From assembly GCA_002337385.1 (NCBI GenBank), contig DDFY01000019.1:1-46115 (forward strand): a DNA stretch of 46,115 nucleotides, written 5' to 3'. The translations under genes and the position numbers were made by a program. Below are positions 1 to 10,416 of the stretch, piece after piece. The notes beneath the pieces are model-generated. The model worked only from the letters and a program-made list of their open reading frames with translations. It had not been told where the DNA came from and did not search any database. The DNA is from Erythrobacter sp. UBA1916. GTDB lineage: Bacteria > Pseudomonadota > Alphaproteobacteria > Sphingomonadales > Sphingomonadaceae. Each line of letters starts with the position of its first letter. Within the stretch, counting starts at the first letter, position 1.

Positions 1-2
1 CA

Positions 3-755
3 CGATTTTTGCAACAGAGCCAGCTCCTGAGCTTTTCCTCGGACAAGGCGGGCGTTGCCGGACCATCGGCGCGCCGGGCGGAAGCCCCGCCGCTGGTGAT
101 CGAAGATTCGCCGGAATACCTGCCGCCCAACAGCTATGCCCCGGCACGCGTGATTGTCGGGGTCGATGCCTCGGCAGGCGTTGCCTCGCAAAGCGATCCA
201 TTACCGGTCGTGCTGCGCATCACCGGCCCCGCCCGTTCGGTCCTGCAGAACGGCAAGGTGCTCACCACCCGGATCGAGGGCTGCGTCGTCAATGGTGCGG
301 CGCGCGGCGAACTCTCTTCGGAAAAGGTCTACGTCAAGCTCGCACGCATGACCTGCGATCAGCCCGGCGGGCGCGTGGCGGTCTCCGAGGTGAAGGGTTT
401 CATTGCCTTTGCCGGAAAGTCGGGCGTGCGCGGCCGTGTCGTCAGCCGCGAGGGCAGCCTCATCAGCCAGGCGCTGCTTGCCGGCATCGTCGGCGGGTTC
501 GGGCGCGGCTTTTCCGCCAACGCCAATTCGGTCTTCTCCGGGATCACCGCCAATGCCGATGGCACGCGCTCGAAGCTGTCGGGCGGCGACATCCTGGCAG
601 GCGGCCTCGGCCAGGGCGCGGGCGATGCCGCCGACACGGTGAGCAAGTACCTCATCGAACGCGCCGAACAGTATCAACCCGTCGTCGAGATGCCGACCGG
701 CATCGATGTCGAGATCGTCTTTCTCGACGGCGTCTTCGTGAGGAATGCAAAATGA
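3..755 (+). CDS. traB: TraB, F-type T4SS outer-membrane-core protein (5' end cut by window)
   Basis: This is the C-terminal part of the VirB10/TrbI-like scaffold that spans the envelope in F-type conjugation machines. The frame is open to the left edge, so the TTG near base 9 is probably not the real start; about 250 residues remain where the family usually has 400-480. The remnant has a proline-rich entry (about residues 25-45), a beta-rich core with VEGC-type wording (IEGCVVNG) and the glycine- and alanine-rich amphipathic stretch (LLAGIVGGFGRGF) typical of the VirB10 antenna region. It ends with the conserved PTGIDVEIVFL segment. Its stop overlaps the start of the dsbC-like gene by four bases (ATGA). 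The identity rests on this C-terminal pattern and the following tra genes. Confidence 0.9.
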   Translation, partial: RFLQQSQLLSFSSDKAGVAGPSARRAEAPPLVIEDSPEYLPPNSYAPARVIVGVDASAGVASQSDPLPVVLRITGPARSVLQNGKVLTTRIEGCVVNGAARGELSSEKVYVKLARMTCDQPGGRVAVSEVKGFIAFAGKSGVRGRVVSREGSLISQALLAGIVGGFGRGFSANANSVFSGITANADGTRSKLSGGDILAGGLGQGAGDAADTVSKYLIERAEQYQPVVEMPTGIDVEIVFLDGVFVRNAK

Positions 756-1657
756 GCCGCCTCAAATCCATAAGCGCCAGGCTGCACAAATCCATGACTG
801 GCTTTGGTTCGTTCAGCTGGGCACGCCCCGTCGGTGCCGGTCTCGCCGTGCTTGCGCTGTCGGGCGCAACCGGATGGACGGTCGCCAGCCTGGCCCGTGA
901 TGCGCAGACCGGGGCAGACACCAGCCTTGTGCGCGCCACATTGGAAGCGCGCCTTCCCAAGACCCCAGTCGATGCGCTCGATTGCGACGGGTTCGGCGGG
1001 CTGTGCGAAGTCACCTCGAAAACGACGCTGTTCTATGTCGATCCCACTGCGCGCTATCTCGTCGTCGGGCGTGTCTACGACATGGAAACGCGCCAGGACC
1101 TGACCGCTGCGCGGATTCTCGCGCTCAATCCCGACCTGCTTGCCGCGGGCGGCGCGCGCCGAACCGAAGCGGGGAATACAGCACCAACCAGGGCAGCCGC
1201 GCCAACAAAGGTTTCGCTCAAGGGGCTCTCGCCCAAGGGCGCGATCCACTGGGGGCCAGAAAGCGGCCCCAAAGCAGTGGTCTTTTCCGACTTCAACTGC
1301 GGCTATTGCCGCAAGCTCGAAAAGGAACTGAAGGCGATCGGCGCACGCGTCGAAGAACGCCCGATCTCGATCTTTGGCGCCGAAAGCCGCCGGATCGCCG
1401 AGCAGGTGCTGTGCTCGGTGCGGCCCGAAGTCTCGCTTTCCATGGCCTATTCGGGGCTCGCACTCGCCAATCCCGAACCCTGCGACACCTCCGCGCTCGA
1501 CGAGAACGAGGCCTTCGCGAAACGACATGGCTTTTCCGGCACCCCGGTCATCGTGCGACCCTCGGATGGCGCGGTGCTCGAAGGCTACCGCCCCGCCGAG
1601 ACATTGCGCGCCTTCCTCACCGCTTCTGCCACACCAGCTTCGAAGGACACCAAGTAA
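752..1657 (+). CDS. DsbC-like periplasmic thiol-disulfide isomerase of the transfer operon
   Basis: A 301-residue protein with an uncleaved-looking N-terminal membrane anchor (about residues 25-48). It has a DsbC/G-like dimerisation region, then a thioredoxin fold with active site CGYC at residues 183-186 in the context FSDFNCGYCRKLEKEL, and the cis-proline loop GTPVIV. It should shuffle disulfides in cysteine-rich transfer proteins secreted to the periplasm; TraU, TraN and TraH encoded downstream are rich in cysteine. The start overlaps the traB stop by four bases and the stop overlaps the traV start by one base, so it is translationally coupled. A DsbC between TraB and TraV is known from F-like systems of sphingomonads and of SXT/R27-type elements. 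Confidence 0.9.
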   Translation: MSRLKSISARLHKSMTGFGSFSWARPVGAGLAVLALSGATGWTVASLARDAQTGADTSLVRATLEARLPKTPVDALDCDGFGGLCEVTSKTTLFYVDPTARYLVVGRVYDMETRQDLTAARILALNPDLLAAGGARRTEAGNTAPTRAAAPTKVSLKGLSPKGAIHWGPESGPKAVVFSDFNCGYCRKLEKELKAIGARVEERPISIFGAESRRIAEQVLCSVRPEVSLSMAYSGLALANPEPCDTSALDENEAFAKRHGFSGTPVIVRPSDGAVLEGYRPAETLRAFLTASATPASKDTK

Positions 1658-2379
1658 TGCGCCGTCCCATCCGTACTGCCGCCTGCCTCATGCTGCTGGC
1701 CTCGACCGGCGCCTGTGTCGGCCTTGGCACCAATGTCGAAGGCCAATTTTCCTGCCGTGCGCTGAAGGGCCAATGTGCGCCGACCATCGTGAGTGACGAA
1801 GACGCGCTCAAGGGGCTTTCCAAGGGTGAAAGAGAAATCGCCCGCGCCTACCACCGTGCCGGGATCGCGCCGGGCGACAGGACGCGCACCGCAGAACGCA
1901 CGATGAAGGTCGTCTTCCCCGCGCATGTCGACCATGCCGGCACGCTGCATGACGAGCGCAGCGCCTGGATCGTCGTCGAAGATCCGCATTGGGCAGGCGA
2001 ACTGCGCGATGCTCCCAGGCCCACGCGCTCCTCCTCGATCATGCGCGCGCTCGGCCGCCAGCTGCGCGAAGCGCGCAAGGACGCTGCCATCGCCGAGCCG
2101 GACATTCCGCTCGGCTCGTCGGCGGACAATGCCGTGCCCACCGATAATCCCTTTTCCCTTGCCTCGCCGCTCCCCTCCCCGGTCCCCTCCGAAGCGAGCG
2201 AGGCAAATGCCGGTGCCCCCGTGACAGCACCGGCAGCCGGGAGGCCCGATTCCGACACCATCCCGTCAGGTCTGGTCTCCCGGCCCCTTTCTCCGGCTCC
2301 CGTGCTCAATTTTCCGAGCGCCGAAATGATCGATACCGCCCGCGCCAAGGCGCCTGAAGAACAAAAAGGGATCAAGTAA
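1657..2379 (+). CDS. traV: TraV, T4SS outer-membrane lipoprotein
   Basis: A 240-residue lipoprotein of the VirB7 role, anchoring the TraB/TraK core in the outer membrane. The start at 1657 is set by the TAATG junction with the dsbC-like gene; the frame is open further upstream but that part is a shadow. The N-terminus has a signal peptide ending in a lipobox-like STGAC followed by VGLGTNVEGQFSC, which matches the TraV opening. The second half is proline- and alanine-rich and low in complexity (about residues 150-225), as usual for TraV. Its stop overlaps the traC start by one base. Confidence 0.88.
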   Translation: MRRPIRTAACLMLLASTGACVGLGTNVEGQFSCRALKGQCAPTIVSDEDALKGLSKGEREIARAYHRAGIAPGDRTRTAERTMKVVFPAHVDHAGTLHDERSAWIVVEDPHWAGELRDAPRPTRSSSIMRALGRQLREARKDAAIAEPDIPLGSSADNAVPTDNPFSLASPLPSPVPSEASEANAGAPVTAPAAGRPDSDTIPSGLVSRPLSPAPVLNFPSAEMIDTARAKAPEEQKGIK

Positions 2380-4934
2380 TGGCACTCTCGATCGGAACCC
2401 TGGCCGACCGCGTGCTGACCGGTCTCCTCGGCGATGCCGAGCATGCCGAAAACCCGCGCGGCAGCCTGCTGGTCGACATGCTATCAGACTGGCTGCCCTA
2501 CCGGGTCTACGAACCGGCCACCCGGCTCTATGTCAACGCGCGATCGAAAGGCTTCATCCTTTCGGTGACACCGTTGATCGGCGCGGACGAGCGCACCACC
2601 GAGATCCTCGGGCAATTCTTTTCCGAAGGCTTGCCCGAGGGCAGCTGTGTGCAGATCCTCCATTATTCCAGTCCGCGCATCGGCCGGATCGTCGCGCCAT
2701 GGTTCGGCCCGCGTTACCTGCAGGGCGGGGTCTACGAGGCCATCGCGCGCCATCGCACCGCGCAGCTTTACGATCTTGTCTGGACCTCGGGCTCGCGCGA
2801 TGCACCTTTCCATGCCCGCCACCACCAGGTGGTGATTTCGCTCGGTATTCCCGCGCGCAGCGATATCACCAGCGAGGACCTCGTACAGGCACGCGACGGG
2901 CTCATCTCGATGCTGCGCTCGCTGAATTTGGGTGTCGCCGAGATAGCGCCTGAGGCACTGATCGCGCTGGTCGATGATTTGACTTCGCCGACCACCGCGC
3001 CGCACGACGATGCGCTTTCCTACAATGCGCACGATCCGATCGCCTCGCAGCTGGTGCGCCGCGATATCGAGCTTGCGGTCGAGGAAGACCGCATGGTGCT
3101 TCGCACCGAGCGCTTCCGCGCGACCGGCGCGCAAGAAGACGGCGTTCCCGAAATCGGCGCGGTCTATCCCGATGCCTTCGACGTGCGCCACTACGCGGTA
3201 CGCAACATGCCCCAGCGCTGGGCGCCCTGGGAATGCGCGCGGCTCATCGGCGATCTCTTCACCGACAAGCTGCGCATGCCCTGCCCGGTCGCGACGATGC
3301 TGTGCCTCGTCTATCCCGAACGCCAGGCCGCCGAAGCCAAGGCCGGCTACAAGTTCATGCGCACCACCAGCCTGGCCGGCTCGAAGTCGGCGCGCTTCCT
3401 GCCGCGCCTCGCAGACCAGTCGGCCGAATGGCAGCATGTCCAGGCCGAACTCCAGGAAGGGCGCCGGCTGACGCAGGTCTTCTACGGCCTCACCAGCTTC
3501 TCGCCCTTGGGCGAAGGCGACCGGCACGAGCGCGCGATCAAGTCGGTCTACAAGGCGGCAGGCTGGGACCTCGCCGACGAACGCTTCCTCCAGGTCCAGG
3601 GCCTGCTGGCCGCGCTGCCGCTGACCCTGGCCGACGGGCTCGGCGCGGACATGCGGCGCCTCAAACGCATGCGCACCGTGCTTTCGACCACGGCGGCCAA
3701 TATCGCGCCGATGCAGGGCGAGTATCTCGGCGGTCCGATCCCGCATCTGCTGCTGATCGGCCGGCGCGGCCAGCCCTTCTACTGGTCGCCGTTCGAGAAC
3801 GAGGCCGGCAATCACAATGTCGCGATTTGCGGAAAGTCGGGTTCGGGCAAATCGGTGCTGCTCCAGGAAATGTGCGCGGCGCTACGCGGGGCTGGCGCCG
3901 AAGTCGTGGTGATCGACGACGGACGCAGTTTCGAGCATTCGGTCAAGCTGCAGGGCGGCAGCTTTGTCGAGTTCACGCTCAAATCCGGTTTCTGCCTCAA
4001 TCCCTTCTCGATGATCGATGCACCGCGCGCCGAGGAAGACGAGGATTACCGCCTCGACTGCTTCGGGATGGTCAAGGCCATCGTCGGCCAGATGGGGCGG
4101 CACTCCGCGCCGCTTACCGATACCGAACGCGGCCTTATCGACCGCGCGGTCAACGAGGTCTGGGCCAACCTGGGCGCCGAGGCTAGCGTGACTGCGATCG
4201 GCGACGCGCTCGCCAAACAGGACAGTTCCACCGCGCGCGATCTTGCCACTGCGCTTGCCCCCTTCATGGCGGGCGGCACCTACGGCGCCTTCTTCGAAGG
4301 CAAGGCGAGCCTTGGCCCTTCCTCGGCGTTCACGGTCTACGAGATGTCGGACCTTGCCGGGCGCGAGGAACTGCGCGCGGTGGTGCTCTCCGCGATCATG
4401 TTCATGACCAGCCAGGCGATGACGCGAACTGACCGGGCGAAGAAGAAGCTGCTGCTGATCGACGAGGCCTGGTCGATGCTGAAGGGCGGCTCTATGGGCG
4501 AGTTCGTCGAGACCTATGCGCGCACCTGCCGCAAATATGGCGGTGCGCTCGCGACCGCGACCCAGTCCTTGAACGACTATTACAAGTCGGACGGCGCCAA
4601 GGCGGCGCTTGAAAACAGCGACTGGATGCTGGTGCTCCAGCAGAAGCCCGAGACCATCGCCGATTTTCGGAAAGAGGCGCGGCTTGACATGGACGATCGC
4701 ACCGAGACGCTGATCCGCAGCCTCAAGCGCTCGGGCAGCGAATATTCCGAAGTCTTCATCAAGGGCCCCGAGACCGAAGCCATTGGCCGTCTCGTGCTCG
4801 ATCCTTTCTCGGCAACGCTGTTTTCCAGCTCGCCTGAAACCTTCGCCGCGATCGAGACCGAGATCGCGCGCGGCCACCAGCTTGCCGACGCGATCGAACG
4901 CATCGCCTTTCCAACAGAGGACCGAATTCCATGA
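2379..4934 (+). CDS. traC: TraC, VirB4-family conjugation ATPase
   Basis: An 851-residue cytoplasmic or peripheral membrane ATPase that powers pilus assembly and DNA transfer. An N-terminal TraC_F domain comes first. The C-terminal AAA+ domain carries Walker A GKSGSGKS at about residues 485-492 and Walker B LLLIDEAW with D695-E696. The conserved ATQSLNDYY and NSDWMLVLQQK segments follow. The length is close to the F-family norm (about 875). It starts one base inside the traV stop and ends four bases into the next gene. No anomaly is seen. Confidence 0.97.
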   Translation: MALSIGTLADRVLTGLLGDAEHAENPRGSLLVDMLSDWLPYRVYEPATRLYVNARSKGFILSVTPLIGADERTTEILGQFFSEGLPEGSCVQILHYSSPRIGRIVAPWFGPRYLQGGVYEAIARHRTAQLYDLVWTSGSRDAPFHARHHQVVISLGIPARSDITSEDLVQARDGLISMLRSLNLGVAEIAPEALIALVDDLTSPTTAPHDDALSYNAHDPIASQLVRRDIELAVEEDRMVLRTERFRATGAQEDGVPEIGAVYPDAFDVRHYAVRNMPQRWAPWECARLIGDLFTDKLRMPCPVATMLCLVYPERQAAEAKAGYKFMRTTSLAGSKSARFLPRLADQSAEWQHVQAELQEGRRLTQVFYGLTSFSPLGEGDRHERAIKSVYKAAGWDLADERFLQVQGLLAALPLTLADGLGADMRRLKRMRTVLSTTAANIAPMQGEYLGGPIPHLLLIGRRGQPFYWSPFENEAGNHNVAICGKSGSGKSVLLQEMCAALRGAGAEVVVIDDGRSFEHSVKLQGGSFVEFTLKSGFCLNPFSMIDAPRAEEDEDYRLDCFGMVKAIVGQMGRHSAPLTDTERGLIDRAVNEVWANLGAEASVTAIGDALAKQDSSTARDLATALAPFMAGGTYGAFFEGKASLGPSSAFTVYEMSDLAGREELRAVVLSAIMFMTSQAMTRTDRAKKKLLLIDEAWSMLKGGSMGEFVETYARTCRKYGGALATATQSLNDYYKSDGAKAALENSDWMLVLQQKPETIADFRKEARLDMDDRTETLIRSLKRSGSEYSEVFIKGPETEAIGRLVLDPFSATLFSSSPETFAAIETEIARGHQLADAIERIAFPTEDRIP

Positions 4935-5347
4935 ACGACAATCACCCGACAGGTCTGCACCTCGTCACGACGAGCGAGCAGGCTGACGGAACGTGCGCTT
5001 CCACCGATGCGCAAACGCAGACCCCGCGCTGGTTCACGCACGGTCAGGACCTGGCCTTCCTCGCGCTGAAAGCCGCGCTGTTTCTCGCCTCGACCTGGCT
5101 GATGGCCTTCGGCCTGCCGCTGCTGTTCTTCCTCGCACTCTCGGGCGGCGATCTCGATCAGCTATTCTGGCAGGTCGATAACCTCGCCTCGCGCTGGATC
5201 GAGGCCGACGCGGTGCGCAAGGACGCGTTCAGCCAGCTGATCCAGATCGCGCTCATCGGTAGTGCCACGCTGATCCTGATCTGGCGCATGCCGCGCTTCC
5301 TCGCCGACCTGAATCCGGCCCCCTCCGGTTCGGAGCAAGAAAAGTGA
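4931..5347 (+). CDS. Unknown two-helix membrane protein between traC and trbI
   Basis: A 138-residue protein I do not recognise by family. A polar N-terminal tail of about 40 residues is followed by two predicted membrane helices, at about residues 42-68 (rich in A, L and F) and 100-118 (LIQIALIGSATLILIW). Between them lies a short acidic loop (SGGDLDQLFWQVDNLASRW), and the C-terminal tail is short and polar. It overlaps traC by four bases and trbI by four bases, so it is an integral part of the transfer operon. F has no gene of this kind directly here. It may be an inner-membrane assembly factor. Confidence 0.8.
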   Translation: MNDNHPTGLHLVTTSEQADGTCASTDAQTQTPRWFTHGQDLAFLALKAALFLASTWLMAFGLPLLFFLALSGGDLDQLFWQVDNLASRWIEADAVRKDAFSQLIQIALIGSATLILIWRMPRFLADLNPAPSGSEQEK

Positions 5348-5751
5348 GGAACATTCTGGCAACATCACCGCTGCGCCGGCACGTACTGGGCATTCCATTG
5401 GGCTCGATTGTGATCGGCCTTGCGCTGCTCGCCGCATTGCTCTGGGGCGCCTGGGCAACGCGCGCGCTGCTTGAACTCAAGAACCGCGAGCTGGTCACGG
5501 TCCAACTCTCCGCGCTCGTCGGCGAATTCGTCGAGGCCGAAGCGCGTGCCGGCGGCGATGCCGAAGTCACCCAGCGCCGCATCGCCACCTATCTCCAGGC
5601 GGTCGACGCCGCAGTCGCCCGGCTCGCGAAGGATGGCCGCACCGTCATGGTCGCCGAAGCCGTGGTCGCGGGCGAAACCCGCGACATGACAAACGATGTC
5701 CGCGCCGATGTCGCGCGGCGCTTGGGAGGGCTGGATCATGCCCCGCGCTGA
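5344..5751 (+). CDS. trbI: TrbI, F-type conjugation inner-membrane protein
   Basis: A 135-residue bitopic membrane protein with GTG start overlapping the previous stop (GTGA). One membrane helix lies at about residues 18-38, followed by a periplasmic domain with a predicted alpha-helical part (LVGEFVEAEARAGG). The C-terminal pattern RTVMVAEAVVAGETRDMTNDV resembles the TrbI_Ftype family, in which a similar AVV-D-T block is conserved. TrbI modulates pilus extension and retraction in F. The position between traC and traW matches the F order. The assignment is based on this short C-terminal motif and on position, so a remote homologue is possible. Confidence 0.75.
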   Translation: MRNILATSPLRRHVLGIPLGSIVIGLALLAALLWGAWATRALLELKNRELVTVQLSALVGEFVEAEARAGGDAEVTQRRIATYLQAVDAAVARLAKDGRTVMVAEAVVAGETRDMTNDVRADVARRLGGLDHAPR

Positions 5752-6262
5752 GGCCGCTCCCACCCGGCCGTTCTGGCCGCAGCTCGCGCTCATCGCAGGG
5801 CTCGGCAGCGCCGCGCTTGCATTGGCCGCGCTCTCCCAATTTGCCCGCGGCCATGCGCTGATGATCAACACGAGCCCTTCGCTGCCTTACTGGGCGATCT
5901 GGCTCGACCGGAGCGCCACGCCTACTCGCGGCGATATTGTGCTGTTCGATCCGCCCGCGTCCGATCTGGTGAGGGCGCATTTCGGCGCTGACCCGCAAGC
6001 CTTCGGCAAGATCGTGCTCGGGCTCCCCGGTGACCGGGTCAGCGAGACAGAGCGCCTGTTCGCGATCAACGGCCGCGATGTCGCCTTCGCCAAGCCGGTG
6101 AGCATGAGAGGCGAAGCGCTCGCGCTCGGTCCCACCGGCACGATCCCGCCTGGCTGCTTCTTTGTCGGCACTGCGCACAAGGATTCCTTCGACAGCCGCT
6201 ATGCGGCGATCGGGTGGATCTGCAAGGATCGCATCCTCGGTGTCGGAAGGCCGGTGCTGTGA
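5738..6262 (+). CDS. S26-family TraF-type signal peptidase of the transfer operon
   Basis: A 174-residue membrane-anchored serine peptidase of the S26C (TraF/TrhF) group, which processes pilin or other transfer proteins. The chosen ATG at 5738 is preceded by GGGAGG and lies 14 bases inside trbI. An N-terminal helix (residues 14-33) leads into the catalytic region NTSPSLPYW, with likely nucleophile S48. The general base lies in GKIVLGLPGD, with K91. The conserved ending has FFVGTAHKDSFDSRY and GRPVL. It is named by family rather than gene symbol, because the unrelated thioredoxin-like TraF of F occurs at 10397. Confidence 0.9.
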   Translation: MPRAEAAPTRPFWPQLALIAGLGSAALALAALSQFARGHALMINTSPSLPYWAIWLDRSATPTRGDIVLFDPPASDLVRAHFGADPQAFGKIVLGLPGDRVSETERLFAINGRDVAFAKPVSMRGEALALGPTGTIPPGCFFVGTAHKDSFDSRYAAIGWICKDRILGVGRPVL

Positions 6263-6908
6263 GGCGCGCAGTCCCTCGCGCTGCCGGAGCTGTCTTCGTG
6301 CTCGGCGTGTTCGCGGCTTCGCCCGCTTCGGCGCACGATTACGGCCGGCACGGTCATGTCTGGTCGATTGCCGAGCCCGACCTGCTTGCGCAGATCCATG
6401 CGCGGCTCGCTGCCATGGAAGCTTCCGGCGAAACCAAACGGCTCAACGAAGCGCTCAAACGCAAGACCATCGCCAGGGTCAACCGGCCCGAACCTGTCGC
6501 CGGAATCGTGCGCGCGGCGCGCAAACGCCAGTGGCATTTCGATCCGACGATCACCGTCAACGAGGCGATCGCCGACGACAAGGGCCGGACCGTCATTGCC
6601 GCGGGCGCGCGGGTCAATCCGCTCGACAGCGTCGCCCTACGCCATCCGCTGGTCTTTCTCGATGGCGACGATGCTACGCAACTCGCCTGGGCGAACCAGC
6701 GCTTCGGCAAGACCGGCGCCAAGTTCATCCTCGTGCGTGGTGCGCCGCTGCAACTGATGAAAGCCCGCCAGCGCCGGTTCTATTTCGACCAGGGCGGCAA
6801 GCTCGTCGCGCATTTCGGTATCCGCGCGGTGCCCGCGACGGTCACGCAGGATGGACGCCGCTTGCTGGTGACCGAAGAAGCGCTACCCAAGCCCAGAGAG
6901 CCACGCTC

Positions 6909-6912
<4 letters not shown>
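6259..6912 (+). CDS. traW: TraW, F-pilus assembly protein
   Basis: A 217-residue periplasmic protein with GTG start overlapping the peptidase stop (GTGA) and a clear signal peptide ending ASPASA-HDYG. TraW of F interacts with TrbC and TraU in pilus assembly. The mature part shows the family's HVWSIAEPDLL opening, the RKRQWHFDPTITV block and a thioredoxin-like C-terminal half with LVFLDGDDATQL and FGIRAVPATV. The length matches F TraW (about 210). It overlaps traU by four bases. Confidence 0.93.
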
Positions 6913-7936
<1,024 letters not shown>

Positions 7937-7940
<4 letters not shown>

Positions 7941-8707
7941 GATATCTACTCCCTGCCCTCGCGTTAGCCTCGCTCGCCAGCGCCGCGCTGTTCGCTGCCG
8001 CTTCGGCGCAGGACACCGATCCCGGACTTGATATCGAGAGCATCCGTGCCCGCAGCGCGCAGGCCACCGCCGAAGCCCAGGTGCTTGCCGCACAGGCGCT
8101 GAAGCGCGCCGAAGCGCTGGCCGAGGATGCACAGGCAGCCGCAACCGGTGGCAGGGAGAACGGGCGGCGCTATGCCGAAGAAGCGGCGCGCAACCTGCCT
8201 GCAAAGAGCGATACCGACGAGACCTTCGATTTCGACCGGCTCGTCGCCGATACCAGTGAGATGACAGGCGAGGCCTTCGGTGAGCGCCCGCGCCTGATCG
8301 CCTTTGCCAGCACCTCGATGCCCAAGCGGGCACTGCACGGCCTGATCGCCGACGTTTCGCGCGCGGACGGCGTGGTCGTGTTTCGCGGGTTTCCCGGCGG
8401 CAGCGCTGCCGGGTTCACGCTTGTGCTGGGCGAACTGGCCCGGGACGGCGACGCGCTTGCCAATGTCGGCATAGACCCGCGGCTGTTTCGTGCGTTCAAG
8501 GTCGAGGCGGTGCCGACATTCGTGGTTGCCACGAGCGATTTCGAGCTTTGTGACGGCTTCGATTGCACGACCCAGGTCCCGCCGCACGACCGCATGGCGG
8601 GCAATGTCACGGCAGAGCATGTGCTCGAGACGTTTGCCGGCGGCAACGGCCCGGGCGCACTGATCGCGGCCCAGCATCTGAAGCGCCTGGCAGGAGACAA
8701 GCAATGA
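7937..8707 (+). CDS. trbC: TrbC, F-type pilus assembly protein
   Basis: A 256-residue periplasmic protein. The signal peptide ends ASAQD; a long alpha-helical, alanine-rich stretch (about residues 35-90) is followed by a thioredoxin-like C-terminal domain without a CXXC pair. That domain includes LIAFASTSMPKRAL, VVVFRGFPGG and the cis-proline-like EAVPTFVVA. This is the F-type TrbC architecture, longer at the N-terminus than F TrbC (about 212). It is coupled to traU and traN by four-base overlaps. TrbC acts with TraW, and in some systems the two are fused. Confidence 0.92.
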
Positions 8708-10416
8708 CGCGCTTCCTCGCTGCTTTGCTTGCACTGACTCTTACCCTGCCCGCACTGGCGCAATCGAGTTCCGAGGCGGCCAAGGCCGATGGCAAGGCCT
8801 TCGCGCGCGAAGCGGCAAGAGCCGCGCAAGCCGCGGCAACCACCGAACCCGATGCCAACCGCATTCCCAATTTTTCCGGAACGCCCTCGCAATCGGGCTA
8901 TTTCGACGATCCCGACCGCATGAGCCGCGAAGCCGCCTCGGCAGCGACCAGCAACGAGGCTTACCGGGCAATGCGCGATTCGATGGACCGGCGCGCGCGC
9001 TTCGACCCCGTCGATCTCGATGCCGTCGTCGCGCGCTCGCAGGTGATCAGTCAGGATCCGCTCGCCTATACCAGCGGCATGAGCGTCACCAGCACCGAAG
9101 GGCGCTGCGTGCCGTTGCCGCCGGGAACATCCTCGCCCGGAACTTACCGCACCACCTGCAACACCGGATACGAACTCGAACCCGACCCGAAGAGCTGCAC
9201 CATCCCGCTCCAGGTCAATGTCGAGACCACTTACGATTATCTCTACTACTGCTCGTCGGTCGATCCGGGCGAGTACCCGGCATGTACCGGACTGCCCGCC
9301 GGGACCTGCACCTGGACCGGGTCGCATCCCGGCACTTGCCTGCAATGGACCACCAATCCCGATGGCACCCAAACCTGCACCGAGCCCGGCGATCCGGTCC
9401 ATGAATACACCTGCTCGGCCGAAGTGGCGGGATGGACCGCCGAAGCTGCAATCCCCGAGCACACGGTAACTGCGACACGCGACGAGAGCGCCTGCGCCGC
9501 GCACGATGCCAACCAGATGTGCGTGGGCTTTACCGAAACCTGCACCGACTCTTCGTCCGTCACCCGGACCATCAATGGCGTTGCGGTCACCCAGCCCTGC
9601 TGGGCATGGCGGCGCGACTATACCTGCTATCGCTACAAACCGGCGAACGATTGCGGCCCCCTGGCGGCGCGGCCTGAGTGCCATGTCGTTACCGAACATT
9701 GCATTACTGACGAAGTACCGTGCCGAACCTTCGAGCGCATCTACGAATGCCCGCTGCCCGAGGAGCAGGAAGCGGTCGACCAGTTCATCTGCGACGGCGA
9801 TGTCTATTGCATCGATGGCAGCTGCGAGACGATTCAAAGGCAAGCCAATACCGAGTTCAAGGACGCCGTGGTTGCGCTGCATTCGCTGGCGCAGGCCAAC
9901 CGCGAGTTCGATCCCGAAACGCTGACCCTGTTCAAGGGCGAGCGCGAGACCTGCCATTCGAAAGTCTTCGGCGTGATCAACTGCTGCAAGGGCAAGGGCT
10001 TCCCGCTTATCCCGGGGATCAGCCTGCTCGTCGCATTGGGCTGCGACCGCGAGGAAATCCTCCTCCACCAGCGCGATGCGCAGGGCCTGTGCGCCTATGT
10101 CGGGACCTACTGCTCGGACAAGGTGCTCGGCGTCTGCGTCACCAAGAAGAAGGTCTACTGCTGCTTTGAATCCAAGCTAACCCGCATTATCCAGGAACAG
10201 GGCCGGGCCCAGCTGAACAAGCCCTGGGATAAGCCCAAGCGCGAGCAGTGCCTGGGCTTCAGTGTCGACGAGTTCTCGCGGCTCGACCTCAGCCAGATGG
10301 ACTTTTCCGAAGTCTACGCCGAGTTCACCGAAGCCGCGCGGCTGCCCGACGAACTCGAGACCGCCATCCAGATCCAGCAGAAAATCGAGGACTTCTATGC
10401 CCGCTCTGGCCGATGA
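8704..10416 (+). CDS. traN: TraN, mating-pair stabilisation outer-membrane protein
   Basis: A 570-residue secreted protein, very rich in cysteine, with a signal peptide ending LPALAQ. TraN is the adhesin that stabilises donor-recipient contacts by binding recipient outer-membrane proteins. After an alanine-rich N-terminal part come many cysteine pairs (about residues 130-400). The conserved C-terminal block contains INCCKGKGFPLIPG, CSDKVLGVC and KKKVYCCFESKLTRIIQEQGR, which defines the family. The central region (about residues 200-330), where receptor specificity lies in F TraN, shows threonine-rich segments. It overlaps the next gene by 20 bases. Confidence 0.96.
   Translation: MTRFLAALLALTLTLPALAQSSSEAAKADGKAFAREAARAAQAAATTEPDANRIPNFSGTPSQSGYFDDPDRMSREAASAATSNEAYRAMRDSMDRRARFDPVDLDAVVARSQVISQDPLAYTSGMSVTSTEGRCVPLPPGTSSPGTYRTTCNTGYELEPDPKSCTIPLQVNVETTYDYLYYCSSVDPGEYPACTGLPAGTCTWTGSHPGTCLQWTTNPDGTQTCTEPGDPVHEYTCSAEVAGWTAEAAIPEHTVTATRDESACAAHDANQMCVGFTETCTDSSSVTRTINGVAVTQPCWAWRRDYTCYRYKPANDCGPLAARPECHVVTEHCITDEVPCRTFERIYECPLPEEQEAVDQFICDGDVYCIDGSCETIQRQANTEFKDAVVALHSLAQANREFDPETLTLFKGERETCHSKVFGVINCCKGKGFPLIPGISLLVALGCDREEILLHQRDAQGLCAYVGTYCSDKVLGVCVTKKKVYCCFESKLTRIIQEQGRAQLNKPWDKPKREQCLGFSVDEFSRLDLSQMDFSEVYAEFTEAARLPDELETAIQIQQKIEDFYARSGR

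Noticed and set aside
982..1656. 225-codon upstream extension of traV
   Set aside because: This part overlaps the dsbC-like gene completely and is arginine-rich shadow sequence; the TAATG junction at 1657 and a signal peptide define the start.
8170..10068. Long minus-strand open frame (632 codons) opposite trbC and traN
   Set aside because: It is antisense to well-supported genes, has shadow-type composition (R/G/A-rich) and no family motif. GC-rich third positions explain it.
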